64,000 bases of DNA from Firmicutes bacterium AM31-12AC. GTDB taxonomy: Bacteria > Bacillota > Clostridia > Lachnospirales > Lachnospiraceae. The DNA is taken from contig QUJA01000004.1 in the NCBI GenBank assembly GCA_003480425.1, positions 1 to 64,000 on the forward strand. Direction: 5' to 3'. Numbering within the stretch: position 1 is the stretch's first letter; the number at the start of each line of letters is the position of its first letter. This document shows positions 39,178 through 47,827 of the stretch, piece after piece. The translations under genes were made by a program, and so were the position numbers. The notes below the pieces were generated by a model, which worked only from the letters and a program-made list of their open reading frames with translations, did not search any database and was not told the DNA's origin.

Positions 39178-39243
39178 AAAAGATACTCAAATCAAATTCC
39201 TGTTCTATTCGGAAATTGATTTGAGTATCTTTTATATAACAGG
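39178..39243. terminator. Bidirectional terminator, copA / dtxR-type gene
   Basis: AAAAGATACTCAAATCAA (39178-39195) pairs perfectly over 18 bases with 39226-39243, with A-rich and T-rich flanks for both directions. Confidence 0.9.
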
Positions 39244-39267
39244 AAAGCTCCCATTATAAAAATTTGC

Positions 39268-39633
39268 CTATCGAGCGATATGGCGTTTTAAAGCCTCAAA
39301 GCTTTCGGTGCTGATAACATGTTCCATACGGCATGCGTCTTCAGCAGCAACTTCCGGAGAAACACCCAGTCGTTCCAGCCATGAAGAGAGCAATAAATGT
39401 CGCTCGTAAATTTTGTTTGCAACTTCCTTTCCGGTTTCTGTGAGATAAATATAGCCTTGTGGAGTTACTGTAATATGTTCGCTTTCACGTAATTTTTTCA
39501 TTGCGACACTGACACTTGATTTCTTGAAGTTTAACTCATTTGCTATATCTACAGAACGTACCACAGGAAGAGTTTTGCTAAGTACGAGAATTGTCTCTAA
39601 ATAATTTTCAGCAGATTCATTTGAATGTATCAT
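39268..39633 (-). CDS. DtxR/MntR-family metal-dependent repressor
   Basis: 121 residues: winged helix-turn-helix (RSVDIANELNFKKSSVSVAMKKL) and the metal-binding dimerisation region (ERHLLLSSWLERLGVSPEVAAEDACRMEHVIS) containing Glu, His and Cys ligands. It lacks the C-terminal SH3-like domain, as in MntR and many clostridial members. Divergent from the FeoB-associated gene, whose promoter carries a matching dyad, so iron control is likely; manganese is an alternative. Confidence 0.88.
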   Translation of the reverse strand: MIHSNESAENYLETILVLSKTLPVVRSVDIANELNFKKSSVSVAMKKLRESEHITVTPQGYIYLTETGKEVANKIYERHLLLSSWLERLGVSPEVAAEDACRMEHVISTESFEALKRHIAR

Positions 39634-39703
39634 AATAACTCACCTCTGATTTTTATAATATACAGTAATTATAGCATGAATTAGTGGGAATTGTAAACAG
39701 TAC

Positions 39704-39736
39704 TTGACATATTACAATAGTTAGAGTATGCTAACT
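39704..39736 (+). promoter_or_regulatory. Iron-type promoter with DtxR-like operator
   Basis: TTGACA (39704-39709), 17-base spacer, TATGCT (39727-39732). The dyad AGTTAG-AGTATG-CTAACT (39719-39736) overlaps the -10 and resembles DtxR/IdeR-type boxes. The adjacent divergent DtxR-type regulator is the natural candidate to bind it. Confidence 0.7.
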
Positions 39737-39791
39737 TTATAAAGAAATAAAAAATATTTTTTTAATATAAGATTATTAGGAGGGTATAGCT

Positions 39792-39941
39792 ATGGGAACA
39801 GCAATTGTAGGTCTTATTTTATTATGTGTTGTTATTGCAATTATTAAGAGTATGATAAAAGATAAAAAGAATGGAAAATCAATTCAATGTGGAGGCGATT
39901 GTAAATATTGCGGTGGGCACTGCAATCATAAACATGAATAA
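39792..39941 (+). CDS. FeoB-associated Cys-rich membrane protein
   Basis: 49 residues. One membrane helix at residues 4-19, a basic stretch, then the Cys/His tail CGGDCKYCGGHCNHKHE, the layout of the FeoB-associated family. AGGAGGG lies about 8 bases before ATG. The preceding promoter has a DtxR-like operator. feoA and feoB are not in the window, so it is an orphan here. It may assist ferrous iron uptake from elsewhere on the chromosome. Confidence 0.85.
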   Translation: MGTAIVGLILLCVVIAIIKSMIKDKKNGKSIQCGGDCKYCGGHCNHKHE

Positions 39942-39943
39942 AG

Positions 39944-39994
39944 AAAAAGATACTCATATTAGTACACACTGTACAAATATGGGTATCTCTTTTT
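39944..39994. terminator. Bidirectional terminator, FeoB-associated gene / S1 gene
   Basis: AGATACTCATATT (39948-39960) pairs with AATATGGGTATCT (39976-39988) with one G-U pair, with an A5 run before and a T5 run after. Confidence 0.8.
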
Positions 39995-40004
39995 AGGGCT
40001 ATGC

Positions 40005-40691
40005 CTATAACTGAATGTTTTTAAATAAATCACCGAGACTGGTTCCGATTTCTTCTGCTTCTGGAATTTCTACATTTTCCTCCACTTCTTCCTCTTCAAT
40101 CTCTTCTAAAGCCTTCTTACTTAAACTAATTTTTCCATCTTTAATGCCAATTACTTTCACTTCGATTTCATCGCCAATACTGAGGACATCTGAAGGCTGC
40201 TTGATTCTCTTTTGTGATATCTGAGAAATGTGAACTAATCCGGACAAACCATTTTCTAATTTAACAAAAGCTCCATAATTCTGAAGTGTCTCTACAACAC
40301 CTTTCATAACAGATCCTATTTGCACAGAAGCCAGTTGTGCTTCACGTTCCTCTTTCTCTTTTGCTTTAAGCAGTTCACGGGCAGAAAGAACAAGACGATT
40401 ATTTGCCTGATCAACATCAATCACCTGAACATCAATGTCTTTTAATAAAAATGTTTCCAAATCTTCAATATAAGATAAAGAAAGTCTTGATGCAGGAACA
40501 AATCCACGAAGTCCCTCTATCATAACGATAACGCCACCATTAACAATTCCTTCTACTTTTACATGAAGTACGGTTTTATTTTCCAAATAATTATAAACAC
40601 GATTCCATGGATTGGCATCATCAAAATGCTCTTCGTAATCAGCCATTGTTTCTTCTGTTTGCACTTCATTTACTTTCATTTCTTCACTCAT
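40005..40691 (-). CDS. Short S1-domain RNA-binding protein
   Basis: 228 residues with two S1 domains: about 38-105 (LHVKVEGIVNGGVIVMIEG, GFVPASRLS) and 122-192 (GSVMKGVVETLQNYGAFV, GLVHISQIS). The tail is Glu-rich. Clostridial genomes often have such short S1 proteins beside or in place of full RpsA; it probably binds mRNA on the ribosome. AGGTG ribosome binding site. Single gene. Confidence 0.85.
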   Translation of the reverse strand: MSEEMKVNEVQTEETMADYEEHFDDANPWNRVYNYLENKTVLHVKVEGIVNGGVIVMIEGLRGFVPASRLSLSYIEDLETFLLKDIDVQVIDVDQANNRLVLSARELLKAKEKEEREAQLASVQIGSVMKGVVETLQNYGAFVKLENGLSGLVHISQISQKRIKQPSDVLSIGDEIEVKVIGIKDGKISLSKKALEEIEEEEVEENVEIPEAEEIGTSLGDLFKNIQL

Positions 40692-40863
40692 TGTAGCACC
40701 TCTTTTTTCTTTAAATTCGCAATAAATACGATTAGATTATCTTAAGTATATCATATTTATAAAAGAAAATACAATCTCTGTGAATAAGCTATTTCAATTA
40801 TTACAACTTCTTTGTAACGGATTGTACCTAATGAAAAACATCTCTCAGATTTATGTCTTCCGG

Positions 40864-40892
40864 TTGTTGTAGTAAAAAAATCGTGATAGAAT
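40864..40892 (+). promoter_or_regulatory. Promoter of the pyrophosphatase gene
   Basis: TTGTTG (40864-40869), 17-base spacer, TAGAAT (40887-40892), with TG at 40884-40885 forming an extended -10. Confidence 0.55.
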
Positions 40893-40926
40893 ATGAATAA
40901 AAGAACGTAAAAACTGGAGGAATTTT

Positions 40927-42578
40927 ATGTCACGAGAAGTGAATGAAAACAAAATCTATGTCGTAGGGCATAAAAACCCGGATACAGATTCTATTTGTTC
41001 TGCAATTGCATATGCAGCATTAAAAAAAGAATTGACAGGAAAACATTATGTTGCAAGAAGAGCAGGACGTTTAAACGAAGAAACACAATATGTATTAGAA
41101 TATTTTGGAGTTGAAGTTCCTAAGTTGCTTTCTGATCTGCGTGTACAGGTAAGAGATGTAGATTTAAGACGAGCTGAGAATTTAAATGGTTCAGTATCTA
41201 TAAAAACAGCCTGGGCACAAATGAAAGAACTGAATATCAAAACCCTTCCTATTGGCCGTAATAATAAACTCGAAGGCTTGATCACAGTAGGAGATATTGC
41301 CAGATCTTATATGGATGTATATGATAGTAATATTCTTGCAAGATCAAAGACACAATATCGGAATATTGCATCAACGATAGATGGCAAGATTATTTCCGGA
41401 AATGCACACAGTTATGTATCAAAGGGAAAAGTCGCTATCGCAGCATCAAGTCGCCAGTTGATGTCAGATTTTGTTGATGAAGATGATTTGGTAATCCTTG
41501 GAGATCGTATCGAAGCACAGCAGCTTGCTATTGATATCAATGTAAGCTGTATGGTAGTCTGTGGTAATGCCAGAATTCCAAATGAAATTCTCAAACAGGC
41601 TAAAGAAAAAGAAATTGTTGTAATCGCATCCCCTCATGATACATTTACTGTTGCACGTTTAATCAATCAAAGTATTCCTGTTCGCCATTTTATGACAAAA
41701 GATGAATTGATTACTTTTTATCCAAAAGATTATGTGGATGATGTAAAAGAAGTTATGGCACGTAAAAAATATCGTGATTTCCCTGTCGTAGATATAAATG
41801 GAGATTTTCAAGGATTTATTTCTCGTAGACGATTGTTAAATTGCCGTAAAAAACAGGTGATCCTCGTCGATCACAATGAGGAAAGCCAGGCTGTCGATGG
41901 AATTGAGCAGGCTGATGTATTGGAGATTATCGATCATCACAGATTAAACAGTATTCAGACAATCGGTCCTGTTGTTTTCCGTAATCAGCCGGTAGGATGT
42001 ACTGCAACCATAATTTATCAGATGTACCAAGAATATAATAAACCTGTGAATCCTGTAATTGCCGGATTACTTTGTTCTGCAATTATTTCTGATACTTTAT
42101 TATTCCGTTCTCCAACTTGTACTTTGTTAGATGAAGATGCAGCAAAAGAACTTGCAGAGATTGCCGGCATTAACATGGAAGAGATTGCTCAGGCAATGTT
42201 TAAGGCGGGAAGCAATCTTCAGGGCAAAAGTGCAGAAGAAATTTGTTTCCTTGATTTCAAACAGTTTACAGTAAATGACACTGTATTTGGCGTTGGTCAG
42301 GTGAACTCTATGAGTGCTAAAGAGCTGACGGAGATAAAACACAAATTGAATCCGAATTAGATAAAATCAGGCAAAATCATCGCCTGGATATGATTTTCTT
42401 CATGCTTACTAATATTATGACAGAATCATCAGAATTGCTGTGTGTGGGTCCAGAAGCGAGAGAGAAGGCAATCAGTGCTTTTGACTTAAACGGAAAATCA
42501 GATACATTATATTTAAAAGGGGTTGTGTCAAGAAAGAAACAACTCGTACCTGCAATTGTTGAGGCATTGCAACAGTAA
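40927..42578 (+). CDS. Mn-dependent (family II) inorganic pyrophosphatase with CBS domains, one-base frameshift
   Basis: Reads as a 550-residue CBS-pyrophosphatase. DHH domain begins YVVGHKNPDTDSICSA; two CBS domains with a DRTGG-like insert lie in the middle (residues about 70-300). The catalytic part resumes with DHNEESQAV, IIDHHRL and the DHHA2 domain. The frame stops at 42358-42360, but the next frame continues QIESELDKIRQNHRLDMIFFM to the normal SRKKQLVPAIVEAL end at 42578. Restoring A5 at the A4 run 42336-42339 joins them. CBS forms are nucleotide-regulated. Hydrolyses PPi to drive biosynthesis. Confidence 0.9.
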
Positions 42579-42596
42579 ATAAAAGGAGACATAATA

Positions 42597-43184
42597 ATGA
42601 GTAAACAACTTTGGAAACCTGGGAATATGCTCTACCCACTTCCAGCTGTTATGGTTAGTGTTGGAAATAAACAAGGCGAAACAAATATTATTACTGTTGC
42701 ATGGACGGGCACAATTTGCACGAATCCGGCAATGGTATATATTTCGGTACGCCCGGAACGTTATTCGTATCAGATGATTAAAGAAAGCGGAGAGTTTGTC
42801 ATCAACCTGACAACAGAAAAATTGGTAAAAGCTACGGATTATTGTGGAGTAAAATCTGGACGCGATGTAGACAAATGGAAGGAAATGAATCTACATCAAG
42901 TAAAGGCCGAAACACTGGAATATAGTCCTTTGATTTTAGAATCACCTGTAAATATTGAATGTAAAGTAGTTGAAATCAAAGAATTGGGAAGCCATCATAT
43001 GTTCTTAGCAAATGTTACAGCAGTTCATGCAGACGAGGCATATCTAAATGAACAAAATAAGTTTGAACTGAATAATACCGGTCTGTTGGCATATTCTCAT
43101 GGAGAATATCTCGGGTTAGGTAAAAAACTCGGAACATTTGGATATAGTATAAGAAAAAAAGCAAAAAAAAATAAAAAGAAATAA
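42597..43184 (+). CDS. Flavin reductase-like, FMN-binding protein (flavoredoxin family)
   Basis: 195 residues of the split-barrel FMN-binding fold (Flavin_Reduct). MLYPLPAVMVSVGNKQGETNIITVAWTG is the typical start, and YISVRPERYSYQMIKESGEFVINL the flavin site. Follows the pyrophosphatase by 18 bases with AGGAG. The Lys-rich tail is low complexity. Redox partner unknown. Confidence 0.85.
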   Translation: MSKQLWKPGNMLYPLPAVMVSVGNKQGETNIITVAWTGTICTNPAMVYISVRPERYSYQMIKESGEFVINLTTEKLVKATDYCGVKSGRDVDKWKEMNLHQVKAETLEYSPLILESPVNIECKVVEIKELGSHHMFLANVTAVHADEAYLNEQNKFELNNTGLLAYSHGEYLGLGKKLGTFGYSIRKKAKKNKKK

Positions 43185-43188
43185 AATC

Positions 43189-43234
43189 AATATCCGGATA
43201 ATCTGTTGTTCACAAATTATCCGGATATTTTTAT
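43189..43234. terminator. Bidirectional terminator, flavin reductase / galT
   Basis: AATATCCGGATAAT (43189-43202) pairs perfectly with 43216-43229, followed by a T-run. Confidence 0.85.
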
Positions 43235-43257
43235 GATATCACAGTACTATTTAATGT

Positions 43258-44751
43258 TTATAACGCTTCAATGAAACGATGGAATGCCATTAATCCATCT
43301 TCATTACACTTGTAAACACCGGCATCTTCAAGAACCTGACAGAAGACTTTTCCAACTTCCTGCTGTAAAATTTCATCAATTGAATCTTTATTAACATCTG
43401 TGTATTTAGGAAGGAATTCTTCTACCCAGTCTGCATGTTTTTCAATTGATTCATTCGAACGAATATCTTTTCCCTCTAAAATATATTGTTTTAAAGTTTC
43501 AAGTTCCCCCTTCAATCTTGCAGGAAGGACAGCCAGTCCCATTACTTCAATTAATCCAATATTTTCTTTTTTAATATGATGAAGATTTGCGTGTGGATGG
43601 TATACACCCAGAGGATGCTCTTCTGTTGTAATATTATTTCTCAAAGTAAGATCAAGTTCATACAAATCACCGCGTTTACGAGCTATCGGAGTAATCGTAT
43701 TGTGTGGTTGTCCTTCTGTTTCGGCATAGATAAATGCATCTTCATCTGTATAACCTCTCCATACGTTCAAAATATGATCAGCAAGCTCAATAATGCGTTT
43801 TTCATCAGCACACTGTAAACGAATGACAGACAATGGCCATTTAACAATTCCCGCCGTCACATCCTCATATCCGGCAACTGTAAAATGCTTAATAATTGGA
43901 GCTTTTGCCATTGCAAAAGTATAATGACCTCCCTGAAAATGATCATGACTTAAGATAGAACCGCCAACGATTGGGAGATCCGCGTTTGAACCAAGGAAAT
44001 AATGAGGGAATTGCTTAATAAAATCAAATAATTTGATAAACGCATTTTTATCAATCTTCATTGGTGTATGTTCCCCGTTAAATACGATACAATGCTCATT
44101 GTAATATACATATGGCGAATATTGGAATCCCCATTTTGAATCATTTATTGTTATTGGAATGATTCGATGATTTTCACGCGCAGGATGATTTGTACGTCCG
44201 GCATATCCTTCATTTTCCATACAAAGCTGACATTTCGGATAAGAAACAGTAGCAGCATTGCGAGCAGCGGCAATAGCTTTTGGATCTTTTTCCGGTTTGG
44301 ATAAATTAATTGTAATATCTAAAGTACCATATTCTGTATCTACAGTCCATTTCATATCTTTTGATACACGATATCTTCTAATATAGTCACTATCCTGGCT
44401 GAATTTATAATAATAATCAGTTGCAGTTTCAGGAGAAATCTGATATTTCTGCCAAAATGTCTGTTGAACCTGTGCCGGACGCGGAAGAAGACAATTCATA
44501 AGTTTTGTATCAAATAAATCTCGATATGTAACACTGTCTTCGATTATTTCTCGAGAACATGCTTCATCTAATAGCTCTTTTAAAATTGTTTCGAGATTTA
44601 GATTGCTTAAATCGCAATCCATATCTTCATAATTATTCTCATGAAATAAATCTAATATTAAATTCGTTGTATAAATTCGTTCGCACTCTGGTGTGATTCC
44701 AGTATTAATACCATATTGTACCAATTTTTTTATGTTTTCATATAAAGCCAT
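43258..44751 (-). CDS. galT: UDP-glucose-hexose-1-phosphate uridylyltransferase, class II
   Basis: 497 residues, the length of the Firmicute class II GalT rather than the 350-residue class I enzyme. PKCQLCMENEGYAGR, NDSKWGFQYSPY, HDHFQGGHYTFAMAKAP (catalytic His-x-His-like region) and NITTEEHPLGVYHPHANLHHIKKE are typical. Transfers UMP from UDP-glucose to galactose-1-phosphate in the Leloir pathway. Start overlaps the galK stop (TAATG), so the two are translationally coupled. galE is not in the window. Confidence 0.95.
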   Translation of the reverse strand: MALYENIKKLVQYGINTGITPECERIYTTNLILDLFHENNYEDMDCDLSNLNLETILKELLDEACSREIIEDSVTYRDLFDTKLMNCLLPRPAQVQQTFWQKYQISPETATDYYYKFSQDSDYIRRYRVSKDMKWTVDTEYGTLDITINLSKPEKDPKAIAAARNAATVSYPKCQLCMENEGYAGRTNHPARENHRIIPITINDSKWGFQYSPYVYYNEHCIVFNGEHTPMKIDKNAFIKLFDFIKQFPHYFLGSNADLPIVGGSILSHDHFQGGHYTFAMAKAPIIKHFTVAGYEDVTAGIVKWPLSVIRLQCADEKRIIELADHILNVWRGYTDEDAFIYAETEGQPHNTITPIARKRGDLYELDLTLRNNITTEEHPLGVYHPHANLHHIKKENIGLIEVMGLAVLPARLKGELETLKQYILEGKDIRSNESIEKHADWVEEFLPKYTDVNKDSIDEILQQEVGKVFCQVLEDAGVYKCNEDGLMAFHRFIEAL

Positions 44752-45920
44752 TATACAAGCCTCCTTGCCCCATCACCGATTTCTACAGTATAAAATTCGG
44801 CTTCGTGTCCTACTTTTTCTTTGTATGCTGTACCAATTGTTTCGATAAATGTGTCGATAGCATCATTTTTAACAATGCTGACAGTACATCCGCCAAATCC
44901 GCCTCCTGTGATACGAGAACCAATCACTCCGGAAGTATTCCATGCGAGGTCTACAAGAATGTCTATTTCTTCACATGAAACTTCATAATCATCACGAAGA
45001 GAAATGTGAGACTGATTCATCAATTGACCAAATAATTCTATATTATCTGCTTTTAACGCTGAAACTGCATCAATCGTACGTTGATTTTCAGCAACCGCAT
45101 GTTTCGCACGCTGCTCTTTAATTGGATCACCAATCACAGATTTATATTTTTCAAATGTTTCCATATCCAAATCTCCAAGAGACTCGATAGAAACTACTGT
45201 CTGTAATGCAGCAAGTGCATCAGCACACTCCTGACGACGTGTATTATATGCTGAATCAACCAGACTATGTTTCACCTTACTGTTCGTAATAATGATTTTA
45301 GCATCTTTTAATTTAACTGGAGCGTATTCAAACTTTAATGTGCTTGTATCAAGAAATATTGCGTTATCGGCTTTACCCATTGCAACAGCAAACTGATCCA
45401 TAATACCACAATTACATCCATTAAAATTATTTTCTGAGTATTGTCCGATCAGTGCAAGATCTGTCATTGTTAATGCATCGATATTATATAAATCTCTTAA
45501 AATAACTCCTGTAAGGACTTCCAAAGAAGCGGAAGAGGATAATCCTGAACCATTTGGAATATTTCCCCAGATTACCATATCAAATCCTGTATCCAGCGTA
45601 TATCCTTTCTCTGCAAACGCCCATACAACACCCAAAGGATAGTTTGCCCAATTGTATTCTGCATGATATGAAAGATCCTTAAGAGTTACTTCAATCACAC
45701 CAAAATTATCCAGATTCATAGAATAAAAATGAATTTTGTTGTCGTTTCTTTTTTTTGCAGCACCGTAGGTTCCAATTGTTAATGCACATGGGAATACATG
45801 TCCCCCATTATAGTCTGTATGTTCTCCGATGAGATTAACGCGTCCTGGAGAAAAGTAAAGGTGTGCATCCGATGTATCCCCAAAAAGTTCTTCAAATTTT
45901 TCAAAAAGTTTTTCCTGCAT
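44751..45920 (-). CDS. galK: Galactokinase
   Basis: First step of the Leloir pathway. 389 residues, usual length. GHMP-kinase motifs: SPGRVNLIGEHTDYNGG near the N-terminus, GNIPNGSGLSSSASLEV (ATP loop) and GGFGGCTVSIV (motif 3). NGCNCGIMDQFAVAMG is typical. First gene of galK-galT, divergent from the AraC regulator. Confidence 0.97.
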   Translation of the reverse strand: MQEKLFEKFEELFGDTSDAHLYFSPGRVNLIGEHTDYNGGHVFPCALTIGTYGAAKKRNDNKIHFYSMNLDNFGVIEVTLKDLSYHAEYNWANYPLGVVWAFAEKGYTLDTGFDMVIWGNIPNGSGLSSSASLEVLTGVILRDLYNIDALTMTDLALIGQYSENNFNGCNCGIMDQFAVAMGKADNAIFLDTSTLKFEYAPVKLKDAKIIITNSKVKHSLVDSAYNTRRQECADALAALQTVVSIESLGDLDMETFEKYKSVIGDPIKEQRAKHAVAENQRTIDAVSALKADNIELFGQLMNQSHISLRDDYEVSCEEIDILVDLAWNTSGVIGSRITGGGFGGCTVSIVKNDAIDTFIETIGTAYKEKVGHEAEFYTVEIGDGARRLV

Positions 45921-45998
45921 AATATAGTATCCTCACTTTCGTTATAACAGATAGAATCGTTTTACAAAACATATATTTTCTGTTTTCGTGTTAATTTT

Positions 45999-46004
45999 AT
46001 TATA
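45999..46004 (-). promoter_or_regulatory. galKT -10 element, no good -35
   Basis: On the minus strand TATAAT is perfect, but the hexamer 17 bases upstream (TATACT) is a poor -35. This fits a promoter that needs an activator, and the divergent AraC-type gene is the obvious candidate. Confidence 0.45.
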
Positions 46005-46058
46005 CTGGTCTATCGATAAAAAGTATATAAAAAATCCGTGCAAAAATATGTAAAAATG

Positions 46059-46088
46059 TTGCTTTGGCAGGAGGAGAGCGTTTATAAT
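46059..46088 (+). promoter_or_regulatory. Promoter of the AraC-type regulator
   Basis: TTGCTT (46059-46064), 18-base spacer, TATAAT (46083-46088), 27 bases before the start codon. Confidence 0.55.
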
Positions 46089-46114
46089 AAGAAGTAGTAG
46101 AAAGAGGTGTTAAA

Positions 46115-46948
46115 ATGTTAAACACATATAAATATTCTTTTAAAGCAAGAGAAAAGTTACTGGGATCGTTATCTGTATATAATGTAGGTCATCAGTTGTG
46201 CGAACCGGAATACCAGTGGGGTCCCGGAGTAAGAAACCATTATTGTATCCATCATATCATTTCGGGAACCGGTTGGTATGAAGTAAATGGAGCAGTTATT
46301 CAATTATCGGCAGGAGATACCTTTATACTATATCCCGATACAGAAGTGCGTTATTATGCTGACAGCCAAAACCCTTGGGAATATGCATGGGTTGGATTTA
46401 TGGGAGAAGATGCAGACACCATTATCAGAGCAACTGATTTCAGGCGAAAGCATCCCTGGATAAAAAAGGGTACACTTCCAAATAATCTAATCCAGGAACA
46501 ACTTGGTATTATCTATGATGTAAAAGGAAGTGATTATGAATCAGCAGTTGCAATGACCGGAGCACTTTATACATTATTGTCTACCTTTATGCATTATGCG
46601 CAACATGAAGAAGACGTACAAAACAGCCAAGTGGTTTATGTAGAACAGGCAAAAGATTATATTTCGACAAACTATTCTTATCCAATTACCGTAGAAGATG
46701 TTGCATCTTATGTTGGAATTAGCAGAAGTTATCTTTTCCGTTCATTTCAGGCAATACAAAATCAGTCTCCGAAAGAGTATTTAATTGAATATCGGCTTAA
46801 GCGGGCCAGACATTTACTACGTGAAACATCATTGTCTATTGCGAGTATTGCCTATTCCGTAGGCTTTGAAAATAATCTCTATTTTTCCAAGGCATTCAAA
46901 AGTAAAATGAAAATGACTCCATCTGAGTATAGAAAAAATCAAACATAA
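46115..46948 (+). CDS. AraC-family transcriptional regulator
   Basis: 277 residues. N-terminal cupin sensor (HHIISGTGWYEVNGAVIQL, GDTFILYPDTEVRYYA), C-terminal double helix-turn-helix: ITVEDVASYVGISRSYLFRSF and LSIASIAYSVGFENNLYFSKAFKS, ending MTPSEYRKNQ. This is the sugar-responsive subfamily. It is divergent from galK-galT, whose promoter looks activator-dependent, so it probably activates galactose use; the link is by position only. Confidence 0.9.
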   Translation: MLNTYKYSFKAREKLLGSLSVYNVGHQLCEPEYQWGPGVRNHYCIHHIISGTGWYEVNGAVIQLSAGDTFILYPDTEVRYYADSQNPWEYAWVGFMGEDADTIIRATDFRRKHPWIKKGTLPNNLIQEQLGIIYDVKGSDYESAVAMTGALYTLLSTFMHYAQHEEDVQNSQVVYVEQAKDYISTNYSYPITVEDVASYVGISRSYLFRSFQAIQNQSPKEYLIEYRLKRARHLLRETSLSIASIAYSVGFENNLYFSKAFKSKMKMTPSEYRKNQT

Positions 46949-47031
46949 CAACTGTTTTACACCAATATGAATCATGAGTTGCCAAATATCTTGCATATAA
47001 TTACAATAGATGTGTTCGAGAAGGACGATGT

Positions 47032-47775
47032 ATGCATATAAATAGATATGGAAAAATTTTTTCGAAAATAATCAGTATCAGCTATTTTATTACTGTACTT
47101 TTTATCTCGCAATATTTTGGCGTTATACAATTCAATTTAAAGCCAAGTGAAACTAAAGGAGAAATTCCAAAACAATTTGAGGAAACCAAAGCAGCCTTAC
47201 AAGAACAGATGGAGAAGCCCATGATTGCATTAACTTTTGATGATGGACCAAATGCTCAGTTTACACCTAAATTATTAGAAGGGTTAAAGCAGAGAAATGT
47301 GCATGCCACTTTCTTTTTGATTGGCGAAAATATTGAACAAAATAGTAATCGAAACCTTGTAAAACAAATGTATGAGGAAGGACATTTAATAGGAAATCAT
47401 ACATATCGTCATCTAGAGATTACAAAGCTAAGTGATGAAGAAGCTTATGAAGAAATAAAAAGCACAAATGATCTTATCGAAAGTATTATAGGAAAAGCAC
47501 CGGAATATATGAGACCTCCTTTCGGCAGCTGGCAAAGAAATTTAGAGAAAAAAATGATGATTATTCCAGTGTTGTGGACTGTAGATCCGTTAGATTGGAC
47601 TACAGAAAATGTGGATGAAATTGTAAACAAAGTAGTGACGGAAACAAAAGAAAATGATATTATCTTGTTACATGACTGTTACAACAGTTCTGTAATCGCA
47701 GCACTTCGAATTGTAGATTTGCTTCAGGCAGAAGGGTATCAGTTTGTTACTGTAGATAAATTACTTCTAAACTAA
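47032..47775 (+). CDS. Membrane-anchored polysaccharide deacetylase (NodB domain)
   Basis: 247 residues. One N-terminal membrane helix (about 12-30), then a NodB carbohydrate esterase family 4 domain with every motif: TFDDGP (catalytic Asp and metal Asp), HTYRH (metal histidines), RPPFG, DPLDW, and LLHD. It should remove acetyl groups from peptidoglycan or a related polymer outside the cell, which often gives lysozyme resistance. Single gene. The ATG has a weak AAGGA ribosome binding site. Confidence 0.9.
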   Translation: MHINRYGKIFSKIISISYFITVLFISQYFGVIQFNLKPSETKGEIPKQFEETKAALQEQMEKPMIALTFDDGPNAQFTPKLLEGLKQRNVHATFFLIGENIEQNSNRNLVKQMYEEGHLIGNHTYRHLEITKLSDEEAYEEIKSTNDLIESIIGKAPEYMRPPFGSWQRNLEKKMMIIPVLWTVDPLDWTTENVDEIVNKVVTETKENDIILLHDCYNSSVIAALRIVDLLQAEGYQFVTVDKLLLN

Positions 47776-47827
47776 AACATTTCTGCATTTAGAAATTCAT
47801 CTGTATAGAAGTGAAAGGAAGATATAT

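Noticed and set aside
42390..42578. Separate small gene after the pyrophosphatase
   Set aside because: Its sequence is the missing C-terminus of the pyrophosphatase and joins it on restoring one A. It has no ribosome binding site.
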